Source: Clostridia bacterium
GTDB taxonomy: Bacteria; Bacillota; Clostridia; RUG12999
Reading direction: 5' to 3'
DNA length: 41,160 nt
Assembly: GCA_017396395.1 (NCBI GenBank)
Contig: JAFQMF010000013.1
Coordinates: 1 to 41,160, forward strand
Positions within the stretch are counted from its first letter, which is position 1, and each line of letters starts with the position of its first letter. Positions 6,566 through 14,993 of the stretch are shown piece after piece. The position numbers and the translations under genes were made by a program. The notes beneath the pieces are model-generated. The model saw nothing but the letters and a program-made list of their open reading frames with translations. It did no database searches and was not told where the DNA came from.

Positions 6566-7924
6566 TTACTTAAACAGTAGTTTCATTACATCTCCCAGAT
6601 TTTCCACAAATTTTATTTCTGTGTCTGCTGGAGAGGTAACCTTTCGCCCTTTTGGAACAAGGCATTTTTTAAATCCAAGTTTAGACAGCTCAGCAACTCG
6701 TTTGTCAATCTGATTTACACTTCTTATTTCTCCCGTAAGACCTGTTTCACCGATGGCTACCATATTTTCAGGAATAACTTTTCCTAAAAATGCCGAAACA
6801 ACCGCTGATATAATAGCAAGGTCTGCTGCAGGCTCAGTAATTTTAAGACCCCCCGCCACATTTATGTAAACATCCATATTCTGCAAGCTTATGCCAAGAC
6901 GTTTTTCCATAACTGCAATAAGCATCGCCATTCGGTTATAGTCAATACCTGTTCCCATTCTTCTGGGATTTCCGTATCCTGCAGGAGCAACAAGAGCCTG
7001 AATTTCCGCCAGAATAGGTCTTGTACCTTCCATTGTGCAAACTACTGCAGAGCCTGGAGTATCTTTTGGTCTTCCCATTAAAAGTGCCATCGAGGGATTT
7101 TCTACCTCATGAAGTCCATCTCCCATCATTTCAAAAACACCAATTTCATTAGTAGAACCAAATCTGTTTTTTACTGCACGAAGTATTCGATAACTCTGGT
7201 GGCGTTCTCCTTCAAAATACAATACACAGTCCACCATATGCTCCAACATTCTTGGCCCTGCTATAGTGCCTTCCTTGGTAACGTGTCCTACAATAAACAC
7301 TGCCGTCCCTGACTGCTTTGCATATTTCATAAGCATCATACAACATTCCCGCACCTGACTCATACTTCCGGGAACAGAAGCTATATCCCCTGAAAATACA
7401 GTCTGTATAGAGTCTATTATAAGCACATCAGGATTCACAGTGTTGGATGTATTTAAAATTTTATCAATATCTGTTTCACAGTATAGGCTCATGTCGCCTT
7501 CATCCGCTGAAAGCCTTTGGGCACGCATTTTAATCTGCTTTTCGGACTCTTCTCCGGAAACATACAACACCTGCTTTTCACTTGAAAGAGCCTGTGCCAC
7601 CTGCAACATAAGAGTAGATTTACCAATACCCGGGTCACCACCTACCAGCACAAGAGATCCTGCAACAAGTCCGCCACCCAACACTCTGTTAAGCTCTCCT
7701 ATTTTACAGGAAATTCTGTCCTCTTTTTCCATTAAAACTTCACTAAGCTTTGTGACTTTAGTGTTACTTTCAATATTTCTTTCAGGCAAACCACTTTTTG
7801 AAGAAGAAACTTTCATCTCCTTCATAGTGTTCCATTCTCCACAAGAGGTACATTTTCCAAGCCATTTAGGACTTTCATATCCGCACTCAGTGCATACAAA
7901 AACTGTTTTATTTTTAGTTGCCAT
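6566..7924 (-). CDS. radA: DNA repair protein RadA (Sms), branch-migration ATPase
   Basis: A 452-residue RadA that processes recombination intermediates together with RecA. It shows the N-terminal C4 zinc finger (C11, C14, C25, C28), a RecA-like core with Walker A GGDPGIGKST (95-104) and Walker B VLIIDSIQ (167-174), the family-specific KNRFG motif (252-256), and a C-terminal Lon-protease-like domain (about 285-452). All key residues are intact and length is typical. AAAGGAG lies shortly upstream of ATG 7924. A strong terminator stands directly upstream (7957-7992) and leaves almost no room for a separate promoter. Expression of radA-ispE may therefore depend on read-through or on a promoter overlapping that hairpin. 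Confidence 0.96.
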   Translation of the reverse strand: MATKNKTVFVCTECGYESPKWLGKCTSCGEWNTMKEMKVSSSKSGLPERNIESNTKVTKLSEVLMEKEDRISCKIGELNRVLGGGLVAGSLVLVGGDPGIGKSTLMLQVAQALSSEKQVLYVSGEESEKQIKMRAQRLSADEGDMSLYCETDIDKILNTSNTVNPDVLIIDSIQTVFSGDIASVPGSMSQVRECCMMLMKYAKQSGTAVFIVGHVTKEGTIAGPRMLEHMVDCVLYFEGERHQSYRILRAVKNRFGSTNEIGVFEMMGDGLHEVENPSMALLMGRPKDTPGSAVVCTMEGTRPILAEIQALVAPAGYGNPRRMGTGIDYNRMAMLIAVMEKRLGISLQNMDVYINVAGGLKITEPAADLAIISAVVSAFLGKVIPENMVAIGETGLTGEIRSVNQIDKRVAELSKLGFKKCLVPKGRKVTSPADTEIKFVENLGDVMKLLFK

Positions 7925-7956
7925 TTTTTTCGGCTCCTTTTACAAAAGGCTTTTTC

Positions 7957-7992
7957 AAAAGACGGCTAACCAGCAAAGGTTAGCCGTCTTTT
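7957..7992. terminator. Terminator between the sec operon and radA
   Basis: 15-bp perfect stem, AAAAGACGGCTAACC (7957-7971) and its complement (7978-7992), loop AGCAAA, with A4/T tracts on both sides, just past the stop of the small membrane protein gene. Confidence 0.88.
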
Positions 7993-7995
7993 TGT

Positions 7996-8298
7996 TTACA
8001 TTTGCATTATTGCATAAATAATTGTAAAGATATTAAGTATATAAAATACAGTAAAAATACAAGCATAGGCAATTGCAAAGCCATTCTTTTTCTTTTCGCT
8101 CATTTTAACATCTTCACAGGAAATTAAAATTGCATATACCACGCCAAGTAAAATGGGAAGTAATACAAGCAGTGTTCCTGTTGGGATATTTGTATTAAAG
8201 AAATATGAGCCTGTAAAAGGTACAAAACATATTGAAACTAAAAGAGCTGCTATAATAAGCCATATGCATATTTTAGGGCTGAATATTTTTCTTAACAT
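7996..8298 (-). CDS. Small membrane protein, last gene of the yajC-secDF operon
   Basis: A 100-residue protein with three hydrophobic segments (about 11-30, 41-61 and 73-97) separated by a short charged cytoplasmic loop (EDVKMSEKKKNG). No known family recognised. ATG 8298 follows AAGGAGG, 13 bp after secF, so it is translated with the secretion genes. A role at the translocon is only suggested by position. Confidence 0.75.
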   Translation of the reverse strand: MLRKIFSPKICIWLIIAALLVSICFVPFTGSYFFNTNIPTGTLLVLLPILLGVVYAILISCEDVKMSEKKKNGFAIAYACIFTVFYILNIFTIIYAIMQM

Positions 8299-8311
8299 TT
8301 ATGTTTCCTCC

Positions 8312-9208
8312 TTAAGCTTTCTTTGCCTTTTTATTTCCTGTGTTGCCATTACCGCGAATCAGCTTCCAAAGGGGAGCTGCAAGCATAATTGAGGAGTAAG
8401 TACCTACAAGTACGCCAATAATAAGAGGAAGGGCAAACGCCTTTACAGATTCTGCACCCAGAATGTAAAGAACAATGAGGGAAATAAGTGTTGTAATTGT
8501 TGTGTTTACTGTTCTTCTCAATGTCTGACGAATACTTTTTTCGCATACATCTTCAAAAGAAGATTTTCCAACATATTTTCTGTTTTCACGAATACGGTCA
8601 AATACAACGATAGTTGCATTAACAGAATATCCTACTATAGTAAGAATTGCAGCAACAAAGGTTGAGTTTACAGTAAATCTAAAAATTGCATATACAGAAA
8701 TCATAATTAAAGAGTCATGTAAAAGTGCAATTACTGCTGCAACACCTGCTGCAAATTCAAATCTGAAGTAAATGTAAATTAAAATACCTGCAACTGCAAC
8801 AACAAGTGCTAAAATAGCATTTTTAAGAAGGTCTGTACTAAGTGTAGCACTGATATTTTCACAAGAAAGATAGCTTTCCTCAGTAATACCTGTTGCTTTT
8901 TTTATAGCCTCGTAAACCTTTACTCTGTCTTCAACAGAATCAATAGTAGAAGTTTTAACCTGCATCTGGCTGTCCCCTGACATATTTACAATGCCATAAA
9001 AATCAAATCCGCAGCTTTCCACAGCCTTCTTGATTGTACCTTCGTTTACATTATTACCACCCTGAGTAGAAATTACCATTTTGCAACCGCCTGAAAAGTC
9101 AATATCAGTAGCAAATCCGCCGTTTACAACAAGGAAAATTATTCCGATAAGGATAATTGCTGCGGATATTATATAACAATATTTTGATGATTTCATTATA
9201 CTAAACAT
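8312..9208 (-). CDS. secF: Protein translocase subunit SecF
   Basis: A 298-residue RND-type membrane subunit that works with SecD and YajC to use the proton-motive force in late steps of Sec export. It has an N-terminal membrane helix (about 10-28), the periplasmic-type domain with DIDFSGG (35-41), and five C-terminal membrane segments including the SecF signature VGYSVNATIVVFDRIREN. Length and domain order are those of a separate SecF rather than a fused SecDF. ATG 9208 has GGGAGGTG upstream, and only 16 bp separate it from secD. Confidence 0.96.
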   Translation of the reverse strand: MFSIMKSSKYCYIISAAIILIGIIFLVVNGGFATDIDFSGGCKMVISTQGGNNVNEGTIKKAVESCGFDFYGIVNMSGDSQMQVKTSTIDSVEDRVKVYEAIKKATGITEESYLSCENISATLSTDLLKNAILALVVAVAGILIYIYFRFEFAAGVAAVIALLHDSLIMISVYAIFRFTVNSTFVAAILTIVGYSVNATIVVFDRIRENRKYVGKSSFEDVCEKSIRQTLRRTVNTTITTLISLIVLYILGAESVKAFALPLIIGVLVGTYSSIMLAAPLWKLIRGNGNTGNKKAKKA

Positions 9209-9224
9209 TTACAGCACCTCCCCT

Positions 9225-10493
9225 TTATGCGTTAACACCAAAGCCGTAAAGCTTGCGGTTTTTAACATTAAGTTCCACCATTCTCTTCATAAAGAACTTT
9301 GTAACAACAATAGCAGTAAACATACTTACTATAACACCTATCATAAGTGTGATTGCAAAGCCTTTAACTGTACCTGTACCAAGAAGATAAAGAACAAGTG
9401 AGGAGATAATTGTTGTAACGTTAGAGTCAATAACGGCTGTCATAGCACGGTCAAATCCTGCATTTACTGCAGCACCAACACTCTTACCTGACTTAAGTTC
9501 ATCTATAATTCTTTCAAAAATAATTACGTTAGCATCTACTGCCATACCCATTGAAAGTACAATACCTGCAATACCCGAAAGAGTCAGGTTTACGTGGAAT
9601 ACTGAAAGAAGTAATATCACAAGGGCAGTGTAAAATGCAAGGGAAATTGATGAAAGGAAACCGGGAAGTCTGTAAAAAGCAATCATATAAAGCATAATTA
9701 TTATAAGAGAAATAAGACCTGCTTTAACGCTGTTTTCAAGTGCTCCTCTTCCAAGTGTTGCATCAACTGTATTTGAGCTAATTTCTTTAAGTTCAAAAGG
9801 AAGGTTTCCTGAATTGATTAATGAAGCAAGTGTCTGTGCTTCTTCTCTTGTGAAATCTCCCTGAATAATACAGGATGAATCATTAATTACAGTGTTTACT
9901 CTTGGAGCGGAAATTACAGCCCCATCAAGAGTAATTGCAATATAATTCTTGCCTTCAGGCTGTGAATAAAGTCTCTGGGTTGCTTCGCTGAAGGCTTTTG
10001 TTCCTTCATCTTTAAATTCAAGACTTACAACAACTTCGTTTATACCTGTAACTGAACTTTGCTGAATGGTAGCCTGAGCATTTTTTACCATACTTCCGTC
10101 AATAATTGTTTTATTATCAGGGTCAACAAAAAGAAGCTTGGCGGTTGTACCAAGAATTTTAACAACCTCCTGTGTGTCTGTAACATTGGGAATTTCAACG
10201 GAAAATCTCTTTTCCCCTTCTCTTGTTACAGTAGCCTCTGTATAACCCTTTTCATCAAGACGCTGACGCATAATATTTATTACAATATTTGCTTCCTCAG
10301 CAGATACCGTGTCCTGCTGTGCTTCGTATAAAATAGAAGTACCACCTGCAATGTCAAGACCGTATTTGATACCCTCTGATGCTTTGCTGATATAAGTTTT
10401 GCCGTTAATTGTAAGTCCGAATAAGGAAAGACAAATTAAAGCAGCAATAATAAATACTACCAGCACTAATTTTGTAATGCTTTTTGCTTTCAT
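9225..10493 (-). CDS. secD: Protein translocase subunit SecD
   Basis: A 422-residue partner of SecF. An N-terminal helix (about 8-29) is followed by the KYGLDIAGG motif, the P1 head region (60-240) and a membrane domain beginning about residue 250 with the SecD signature GMAVDANVIIFERI. Length is typical of a Gram-positive SecD without the longer proteobacterial loops. The ribosome-binding site is ACGGAGTG, 10 bp before ATG 10493. It lies between a small membrane protein gene and secF in the same operon. Confidence 0.96.
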   Translation of the reverse strand: MKAKSITKLVLVVFIIAALICLSLFGLTINGKTYISKASEGIKYGLDIAGGTSILYEAQQDTVSAEEANIVINIMRQRLDEKGYTEATVTREGEKRFSVEIPNVTDTQEVVKILGTTAKLLFVDPDNKTIIDGSMVKNAQATIQQSSVTGINEVVVSLEFKDEGTKAFSEATQRLYSQPEGKNYIAITLDGAVISAPRVNTVINDSSCIIQGDFTREEAQTLASLINSGNLPFELKEISSNTVDATLGRGALENSVKAGLISLIIIMLYMIAFYRLPGFLSSISLAFYTALVILLLSVFHVNLTLSGIAGIVLSMGMAVDANVIIFERIIDELKSGKSVGAAVNAGFDRAMTAVIDSNVTTIISSLVLYLLGTGTVKGFAITLMIGVIVSMFTAIVVTKFFMKRMVELNVKNRKLYGFGVNA

Positions 10494-10548
10494 TTAAAAA
10501 TACACTCCGTTCTTTTTTGCTTTTAAAATATTTTTCACTAAGTGATTT

Positions 10549-10899
10549 TTATTCCAAAAGTCTTACTTTTTCATGTACAGGAAGCTTGTCCACAAAAGGA
10601 ACATCTTCTGCACTTACTTTGCTCACCTGTAAAAAAAACTCTGCATTTAATTGACTGTTATTTAAAGCTATACCTTTTTCGCAGGTGTTTTTAGAGTTGG
10701 TGGGCATATCCCCATCAGGGGTAACAGCATAAAACAAATCGCTTCCGCAGCTTATGCTGTTATCATTTTCATTTTCCTGACAGAATATATTTTGCATATT
10801 ATCCTGCCTGTTTACCACAAGACCAAAGGTGGCAGAAAGCACAACTGACAATATCAGTATAATTGCAATATATACACTGTATTTAGTTTTTAATGCCAC
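10549..10899 (-). CDS. Small single-pass protein between TIGR04086 and secD
   Basis: I place the start at GTG 10899: AAAGGAG stands 7 bases upstream, and this avoids the 44-bp overlap with the preceding gene that the longer frame (from 10956) would need. The 116-residue product has a basic head, one membrane helix (about 8-28) and an outside domain of about 85 residues with three cysteines and many Asn/Asp. No family recognised. It lies 55 bp before secD within the secretion operon, so a translocon-related or envelope role is possible but unproven. Confidence 0.65.
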   Translation of the reverse strand: MALKTKYSVYIAIILILSVVLSATFGLVVNRQDNMQNIFCQENENDNSISCGSDLFYAVTPDGDMPTNSKNTCEKGIALNNSQLNAEFFLQVSKVSAEDVPFVDKLPVHEKVRLLE

Positions 10900-10912
10900 T
10901 GCTATTCTCCTT

Positions 10913-11314
10913 TTATCTGTATCTTCTTTTTCGTCTTGTAGCTGTTCCTGTTCCAATAATTCCTCCGATTATTCCGATTAAAAAACCGCTGATAATAACA
11001 AAAGGGGAACGAAAGGACAGAATATAAAGACTTCCTGTTGCTACTGCAATTATCCATCTGATAACCGAGTAAATAAGTGCTATTATTCCGCCTGTAAATA
11101 CCGACGCAGTACGCCTGCCTGCAACACAGGTTACAATAACCAGTGAGATAATTGATATTACAAGAGAAATAATTTTAAGCATCCAAACTGAAAATGGAAC
11201 AAAAATATAAACAAGTCCCACAGCGAAAAAACCGATAATCGTCAGCAAAAACGCCATACCTACAAAAGGCATAAAAAGACTAAACATGTTATAATCTTTA
11301 TTTTTACGGGACAT
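10913..11314 (-). CDS. TIGR04086-family membrane protein
   Basis: A 133-residue, very hydrophobic protein with four predicted membrane segments (about 12-33, 38-62, 68-92, 103-123) and a basic C-terminal tail (TRRKRRYR). Sequence style and position between yajC and secD are those of the TIGR04086 family, common in Clostridia and of unknown function. The short loop CVAGRRTAS before the third helix is characteristic. It lies 21 bp after yajC. Confidence 0.8.
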   Translation of the reverse strand: MSRKNKDYNMFSLFMPFVGMAFLLTIIGFFAVGLVYIFVPFSVWMLKIISLVISIISLVIVTCVAGRRTASVFTGGIIALIYSVIRWIIAVATGSLYILSFRSPFVIISGFLIGIIGGIIGTGTATRRKRRYR

Positions 11315-11335
11315 ACTTTTTCTCCTATTTCAAAT

Positions 11336-11701
11336 TTATTTTGTTTCTGCTGTTTCGTCACCAGAAACCTCAGCAGGCTTTTCATCCTTTTTGCTTTCCT
11401 GCTTCTTTTCTTCTTTAATATCTTCTACATACTTTGTAACATCCTTAATTGCCCATCTTGAAATCTCTAATGCTGATTTCTGTGTTGAACTTACGATAGT
11501 GATGTTATCATCCTTGATTTTAGTTATTTTGCCGTGAATTCCTCCGATAGTAAGAATTTCATCTCCTACTTTTACAGCATTAATCATAGCTTTAAGCTGT
11601 TTTTCCTGTTTTTTCTGAGGTCTTATCATAACAAAATACATTACTGCAAAAATCACAATAAGATAAATTATCATTGTTATTCCGCCGCCACCTTGAGACA
11701 T
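11336..11701 (-). CDS. yajC: Preprotein translocase subunit YajC
   Basis: A 121-residue accessory subunit of the SecDF complex: one N-terminal membrane helix (about 9-28), then the classic MIRPQKKQEKQLKAMI segment and the VGDEILTIGGIHGKI beta domain, ending in a long Lys/Glu tail. I start it at ATG 11701, eight bases after AAAGGTGGT. The upstream in-frame GTG (11713) overlaps that ribosome-binding site. It is first in the operon yajC / TIGR04086 / small protein / secD / secF / small membrane protein. Confidence 0.93.
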   Translation of the reverse strand: MSQGGGGITMIIYLIVIFAVMYFVMIRPQKKQEKQLKAMINAVKVGDEILTIGGIHGKITKIKDDNITIVSSTQKSALEISRWAIKDVTKYVEDIKEEKKQESKKDEKPAEVSGDETAETK

Positions 11702-11742
11702 AGTGTTTACCACCTTTCACATATTTAAATTTATAATAAATT

Positions 11743-11771
11743 ATTATACTATATATTGGCAAAATAATCAA
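11743..11771 (-). promoter_or_regulatory. Sigma-A promoter of the yajC-secDF operon
   Basis: Minus strand TTGATT (11766-11771), 17-bp spacer, TATAAT (11743-11748), ending 42 bp before the yajC ATG. Confidence 0.75.
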
Positions 11772-11812
11772 GCCTTTTTTCAAACTTTAATTAAAAATAA
11801 AAGGGTGTTAAT

Positions 11813-12253
11813 TTATTCTACGGGTATGATTTTAAATCCGTTTTCCAAAAGTATAGAGGCTGTAACACCCACTCCTTCTTTTTTTGTTGATGAAAAAGTT
11901 CCGTCGTATATAACTCCACAACCGCAGGAGGGACTTCCTTGTTTTAAATATATACAGGAAGGCTTAAGCTCCTTTGCAAGCCTTAAAACCTCATTTGCAC
12001 CTTTTAAAAAGAAGCTGGTAACATCTTCTCCTTCTTTTGATATTACCTTCCCTTTTCCTTCTGTTACCATTTTCCCATTTCCGCCAAAGTTAATTTCAGA
12101 AGGACTTCTGGGAGTTGTCATATTACCCATACATTCAGGGCACACCAAAACAACCTCTTCATTTTCAAGAAGCTTTTTCAATTCCTCCCGAAGGTTATTT
12201 CCACCGTTATATTTGCAATTTTCACCATAAAGACAACCGCTTACAAATACCAT
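11813..12253 (-). CDS. DUF523 domain protein
   Basis: A 146-residue DUF523 (YbbK-type) protein. Diagnostic features are the N-terminal SGCLYGENCKYNGGNN, CPECMGNMTTPRSPSEI in the middle and LKQGSPSCG near the C terminus. The conserved cysteines suggest metal or Fe-S binding, but the function of the family is unknown. Length is that of the stand-alone domain. ATG 12253 has GAGGTGA upstream. It has its own promoter and is not obviously part of the neighbouring operons. Confidence 0.9.
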   Translation of the reverse strand: MVFVSGCLYGENCKYNGGNNLREELKKLLENEEVVLVCPECMGNMTTPRSPSEINFGGNGKMVTEGKGKVISKEGEDVTSFFLKGANEVLRLAKELKPSCIYLKQGSPSCGCGVIYDGTFSSTKKEGVGVTASILLENGFKIIPVE

Positions 12254-12275
12254 ATACTATTCACCTCTTTTTTGT

Positions 12276-12304
12276 ATTTTACATTATAATAAAAAAACAG
12301 TCAA
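12276..12304 (-). promoter_or_regulatory. Sigma-A promoter of the DUF523 gene
   Basis: Minus strand TTGACT (12299-12304), 17-bp spacer, TAAAAT (12276-12281), just upstream of the ribosome-binding site. Confidence 0.72.
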
Positions 12305-12323
12305 GGATTTAATTTATTTCATA

Positions 12324-12352
12324 TTGATTTTTTTTATTTTGTATGATATAAT
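12324..12352 (+). promoter_or_regulatory. Sigma-A promoter of the YbaK-like/isomerase operon
   Basis: TTGATT (12324-12329), 17-bp spacer, TATAAT (12347-12352). The 90-bp leader between it and ATG 12450 shows no riboswitch that I recognise. An open frame crosses the leader but has no ribosome-binding site. Confidence 0.7.
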
Positions 12353-12449
12353 TGGCATATACGGGTTTTTACTTTGCAAAATCCCTACAACCTTTCAGGT
12401 TTCCTATGCTGATTTTATAACAAGCTTGAAAACGAGGTTAAGTTTAATT

Positions 12450-12938
12450 ATGGCAGAAAAACAAAACTTTAAAACTAATGCACTGCGTATTTTAGAAAGT
12501 ATGAAAATTGATTATTCCCTTATAAAATATGAGCATAATGGGGAATTTGCAGGCGGTATTTCCATAGCGGATAAGCTGGGAGAAAGTTATGCTCAGGTTT
12601 TTAAAACTATTGTTACAAAGGGTAATTCCGGTGAACATTATGTTTTTGTTCTTCCTGTACATAAAGAAATTGATTTTAAGCTTGCCGCAAGGGCAGCAGG
12701 TGAAAAAAGCATGGAAATGATTAAGCTTACTGACCTTACCAAGGTTACCGGTTACATTCGTGGTGGTTGTTCACCTATAGGAATGAAAAAAAAGTTTAAA
12801 ACATTTATTGACAAATCCTGTGAAAATTTTGATAAAATAATGGTAAGTGCAGGGAAAGTAGGATATCAGATGGAGCTTTCGCCTAATGACCTTATAAAAG
12901 CTGCACAGTGCAGTGTTATTGAGATTACACAAAAATAA
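12450..12938 (+). CDS. Cys-tRNA(Pro)/YbaK-EbsC family deacylase
   Basis: A 162-residue YbaK/EbsC-type protein; the family hydrolyses mischarged aminoacyl-tRNA such as Cys-tRNA(Pro). Characteristic stretches are YEHNGEF, the FKTIVTKG strand and GYIRGGCSPIGMKKKF (about 109-124). The lysine in the VTKG region corresponds to the conserved catalytic Lys. I start it at ATG 12450, preceded by GAGGT; a longer frame from 12324 begins inside the promoter and cannot be used. It is followed 30 bp later by the isomerase gene, and both share one promoter and terminator. Confidence 0.9.
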   Translation: MAEKQNFKTNALRILESMKIDYSLIKYEHNGEFAGGISIADKLGESYAQVFKTIVTKGNSGEHYVFVLPVHKEIDFKLAARAAGEKSMEMIKLTDLTKVTGYIRGGCSPIGMKKKFKTFIDKSCENFDKIMVSAGKVGYQMELSPNDLIKAAQCSVIEITQK

Positions 12939-12968
12939 TTTTATATATTTTTGAAAGGGGAAAAGAAA

Positions 12969-13541
12969 ATGAAAACAATTAAAGACAAACAACTTGTAGT
13001 AGGTGCTGACTTTGCAGGTTTTCCACTTAAGGAAGCTGTTGTAGCACACTTAAAGGCAAAAGGCTGGACAATTACCGACCTTGGTGTAAAGGCTGATTCT
13101 GACCCTAACGACACAGACCTTATGTTCCATAGAGTAGGTCTTAGAGTAGGTGCGGCAATCTCAGAGGGCGAATTTGAAAGAGCTCTTCTTTTCTGCGGAA
13201 CAGGTATGGGTATTCACATAGCTGCAAGCAAATGTCCTCATGTTCATGCAGGCGTTGTTGAAAGTGTTCCTGCTGCTCTTCGTGCAATAACAGGCAACGG
13301 CGTAAATGTACTTGCTATGGGTGCTTTTTATGTTGCTCCCGCAATGGGCTGTGATATTGCAGATGCATATCTTAACGCAGAACTTGGCAGTGGCTATGAA
13401 TGGTGGAAAAACTTCTATGAATTCCACAAGCTTGCTATTGATGAGTTAGAAGAATTTGATTATGAAACTTACAAAAAGAACGGCTTTAAGGTAAACAAAT
13501 TAGGAGATTTCCCATTAAAACTTGAAACAAAACCTGAATAA
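12969..13541 (+). CDS. RpiB/LacA/LacB family sugar-phosphate isomerase
   Basis: A 190-residue protein of the ribose-5-phosphate isomerase B / galactose-6-phosphate isomerase fold. The active-site loop FCGTGMGIHIAASK (about 70-83, with the conserved Cys) and NVLAMGAF are clear. Two features set it apart from standard RpiB of about 150 residues: the usual D-H-A-G near the N terminus is D-F-A-G, and there is an extra C-terminal segment of about 40 residues. It probably belongs to a divergent subfamily acting on another sugar phosphate; the substrate is unknown. Start ATG 12969 follows AAAGGGG. Confidence 0.85.
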   Translation: MKTIKDKQLVVGADFAGFPLKEAVVAHLKAKGWTITDLGVKADSDPNDTDLMFHRVGLRVGAAISEGEFERALLFCGTGMGIHIAASKCPHVHAGVVESVPAALRAITGNGVNVLAMGAFYVAPAMGCDIADAYLNAELGSGYEWWKNFYEFHKLAIDELEEFDYETYKKNGFKVNKLGDFPLKLETKPE

Positions 13542-13548
13542 TAAAGAT

Positions 13549-13580
13549 AAAACGGCTGAAGTAAAATTCAGCCGTTTTTT
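13549..13580. terminator. Terminator between isomerase and terminase genes
   Basis: 12-bp perfect stem AAAACGGCTGAA (13549-13560) / complement (13567-13578), loop GTAAAA, followed by T tract on the plus strand. The A4 on the other side lets it also serve the convergent terminase operon. Confidence 0.88.
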
Positions 13581-13614
13581 TAAGCAAATTAATCTTTAAA
13601 AAGTCTATATTTCT

Positions 13615-14949
13615 TTACGCCAGCGGATTATACACAGGGGACTCTATAAGCCCTCGTTTTACAGGCTTTATAGGGTCACTCATAAGAAAATATCTTGTAT
13701 CGTCATAAATATGGTCCTCTCCGCTTGTGTTTACATCTTCTATGTCAAGGTCATCATACACAAGAGCAGGCACTGTTCTGATAAAATCCTTGCAGGTATT
13801 AAAAACATACATCATAGGATATCCCTCATCGTCAAAAGCAAGTCTGTAGTGCAGCTGCATTTTTCCGGCTATGCGGGAGTTGTTTCCCTTTTCAAAATAC
13901 AGTCCTGCTGATTCCATAAGGTTAATTATACTTCCCTCCAGCCCTCGTGAGCTGTCCCATATGGCAGGGTCAGCAATTCCGATAATTCTGTTTCCTTCCT
14001 CATATTTGTTTTCAATTTCACGGATTTTTTCTGCCATTTTTTTAGGCTCCCACTTAAGTCCCACATTAGGTTCTCCGGTGCACCCATACATTTCTCTGTA
14101 TCTGTAAGCTCTCCCCTCAAAATCTACTGCCCACCAGCCTACTGAAAAAGGTCTTGAATACCCAAAGTCAAAGCTTCTATATCTTTTCCACTCTTTTGGA
14201 ATAGTAAAAGGATTTATTACATGGGTAAATTTTCTGTTATCATACCCTTGTGGATTGTTACGGAACTCTGCAAATACTTGTCCGCTAAAGCTATCCCAAT
14301 CGCCATACAATAGTGCCTTTTTTTCCTGCTGGGGCAGCATAGAAAGACTTGCCACATAGTTGGGGTCCTGACTTAAAAGTATTTTATTGTCAAATACTGT
14401 AGAAGGAACAAATATTCTTGACCTTTTATATTCTTTTCCTTCAATGTTCACACTTTCGTAATAGGTAGTCATAGGTACCTTCCCTGTTATAAACCTGTCC
14501 TTTACCCAAGCGTGACCTACCCCTCCCGGATTACATGTAGCACGGATATAACACCTTGTACCAGGACCGCCGGGACGATTTCTGGAAAACATATAGGAAT
14601 ACTCATCCCAAGTAAAATGTGTCAGTTCATCAAAACCGATGAAATCATATCTTTTCCCCTGATATTTTACTCTGTCCTGTCTGTGCTGCATACTGCCAAA
14701 ATATATTTTAGCACCGCCCGGAAAAGTCCAACAATGATTATTTCCATTATACTTAGCATCAGGATATGCCTTGCTGTATAATTCCATTGAACGGTCAATA
14801 AGTCCTGAACATTCCGGATATGTTTTTCGGAATATTATCGCTCTGTAATGAGGAATATGTACCTGCCTTAGTGCCTCTGCCAGAAGAGCATCACTTTTTC
14901 CTCCACCTGCCGCACCCCCATATAGTGCTTCGTCTTCAAAACGGGACAT
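13615..14949 (-). CDS. Phage terminase large subunit, N-terminal start ambiguous
   Basis: A packaging motor ATPase-nuclease that cuts and translocates phage DNA. From ATG 14949 (444 residues) it shows Walker A GGAAGGGKS (11-19), Walker B FIGFDE (103-108), the TCNPGG coupling motif (138-143) and a C-terminal RNase H-like nuclease with all three acidic residues (D261, D327, D416). The protein is therefore apparently functional. However, in-frame codons upstream encode IIWQPQPKQAEF, the adenine-binding motif that normally precedes Walker A in this family. No ATG, GTG or TTG is available before an in-frame TGA, so the true start may be a rare ATT (14985) or ATA codon. It is last in a minus-strand operon; no portal or capsid gene follows. 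Confidence 0.92.
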   Translation of the reverse strand: MSRFEDEALYGGAAGGGKSDALLAEALRQVHIPHYRAIIFRKTYPECSGLIDRSMELYSKAYPDAKYNGNNHCWTFPGGAKIYFGSMQHRQDRVKYQGKRYDFIGFDELTHFTWDEYSYMFSRNRPGGPGTRCYIRATCNPGGVGHAWVKDRFITGKVPMTTYYESVNIEGKEYKRSRIFVPSTVFDNKILLSQDPNYVASLSMLPQQEKKALLYGDWDSFSGQVFAEFRNNPQGYDNRKFTHVINPFTIPKEWKRYRSFDFGYSRPFSVGWWAVDFEGRAYRYREMYGCTGEPNVGLKWEPKKMAEKIREIENKYEEGNRIIGIADPAIWDSSRGLEGSIINLMESAGLYFEKGNNSRIAGKMQLHYRLAFDDEGYPMMYVFNTCKDFIRTVPALVYDDLDIEDVNTSGEDHIYDDTRYFLMSDPIKPVKRGLIESPVYNPLA

Positions 14950-14993
14950 AAACTCCGCCTGTTTAGGCTGAGGCTGCCATATAATTTTCTTTT

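Noticed and set aside
7440-8021. 193-codon plus-strand frame
   Set aside because: It is antisense to radA and crosses the terminator, with no ribosome-binding site or family resemblance.
10900-10956. Longer N terminus for the small protein before secD
   Set aside because: It would overlap the preceding gene by 44 bp, while GTG 10899 has its own AAAGGAG.
11703-12230. 175-codon plus-strand frame
   Set aside because: It is antisense to the DUF523 gene and its upstream part lies in the yajC promoter.
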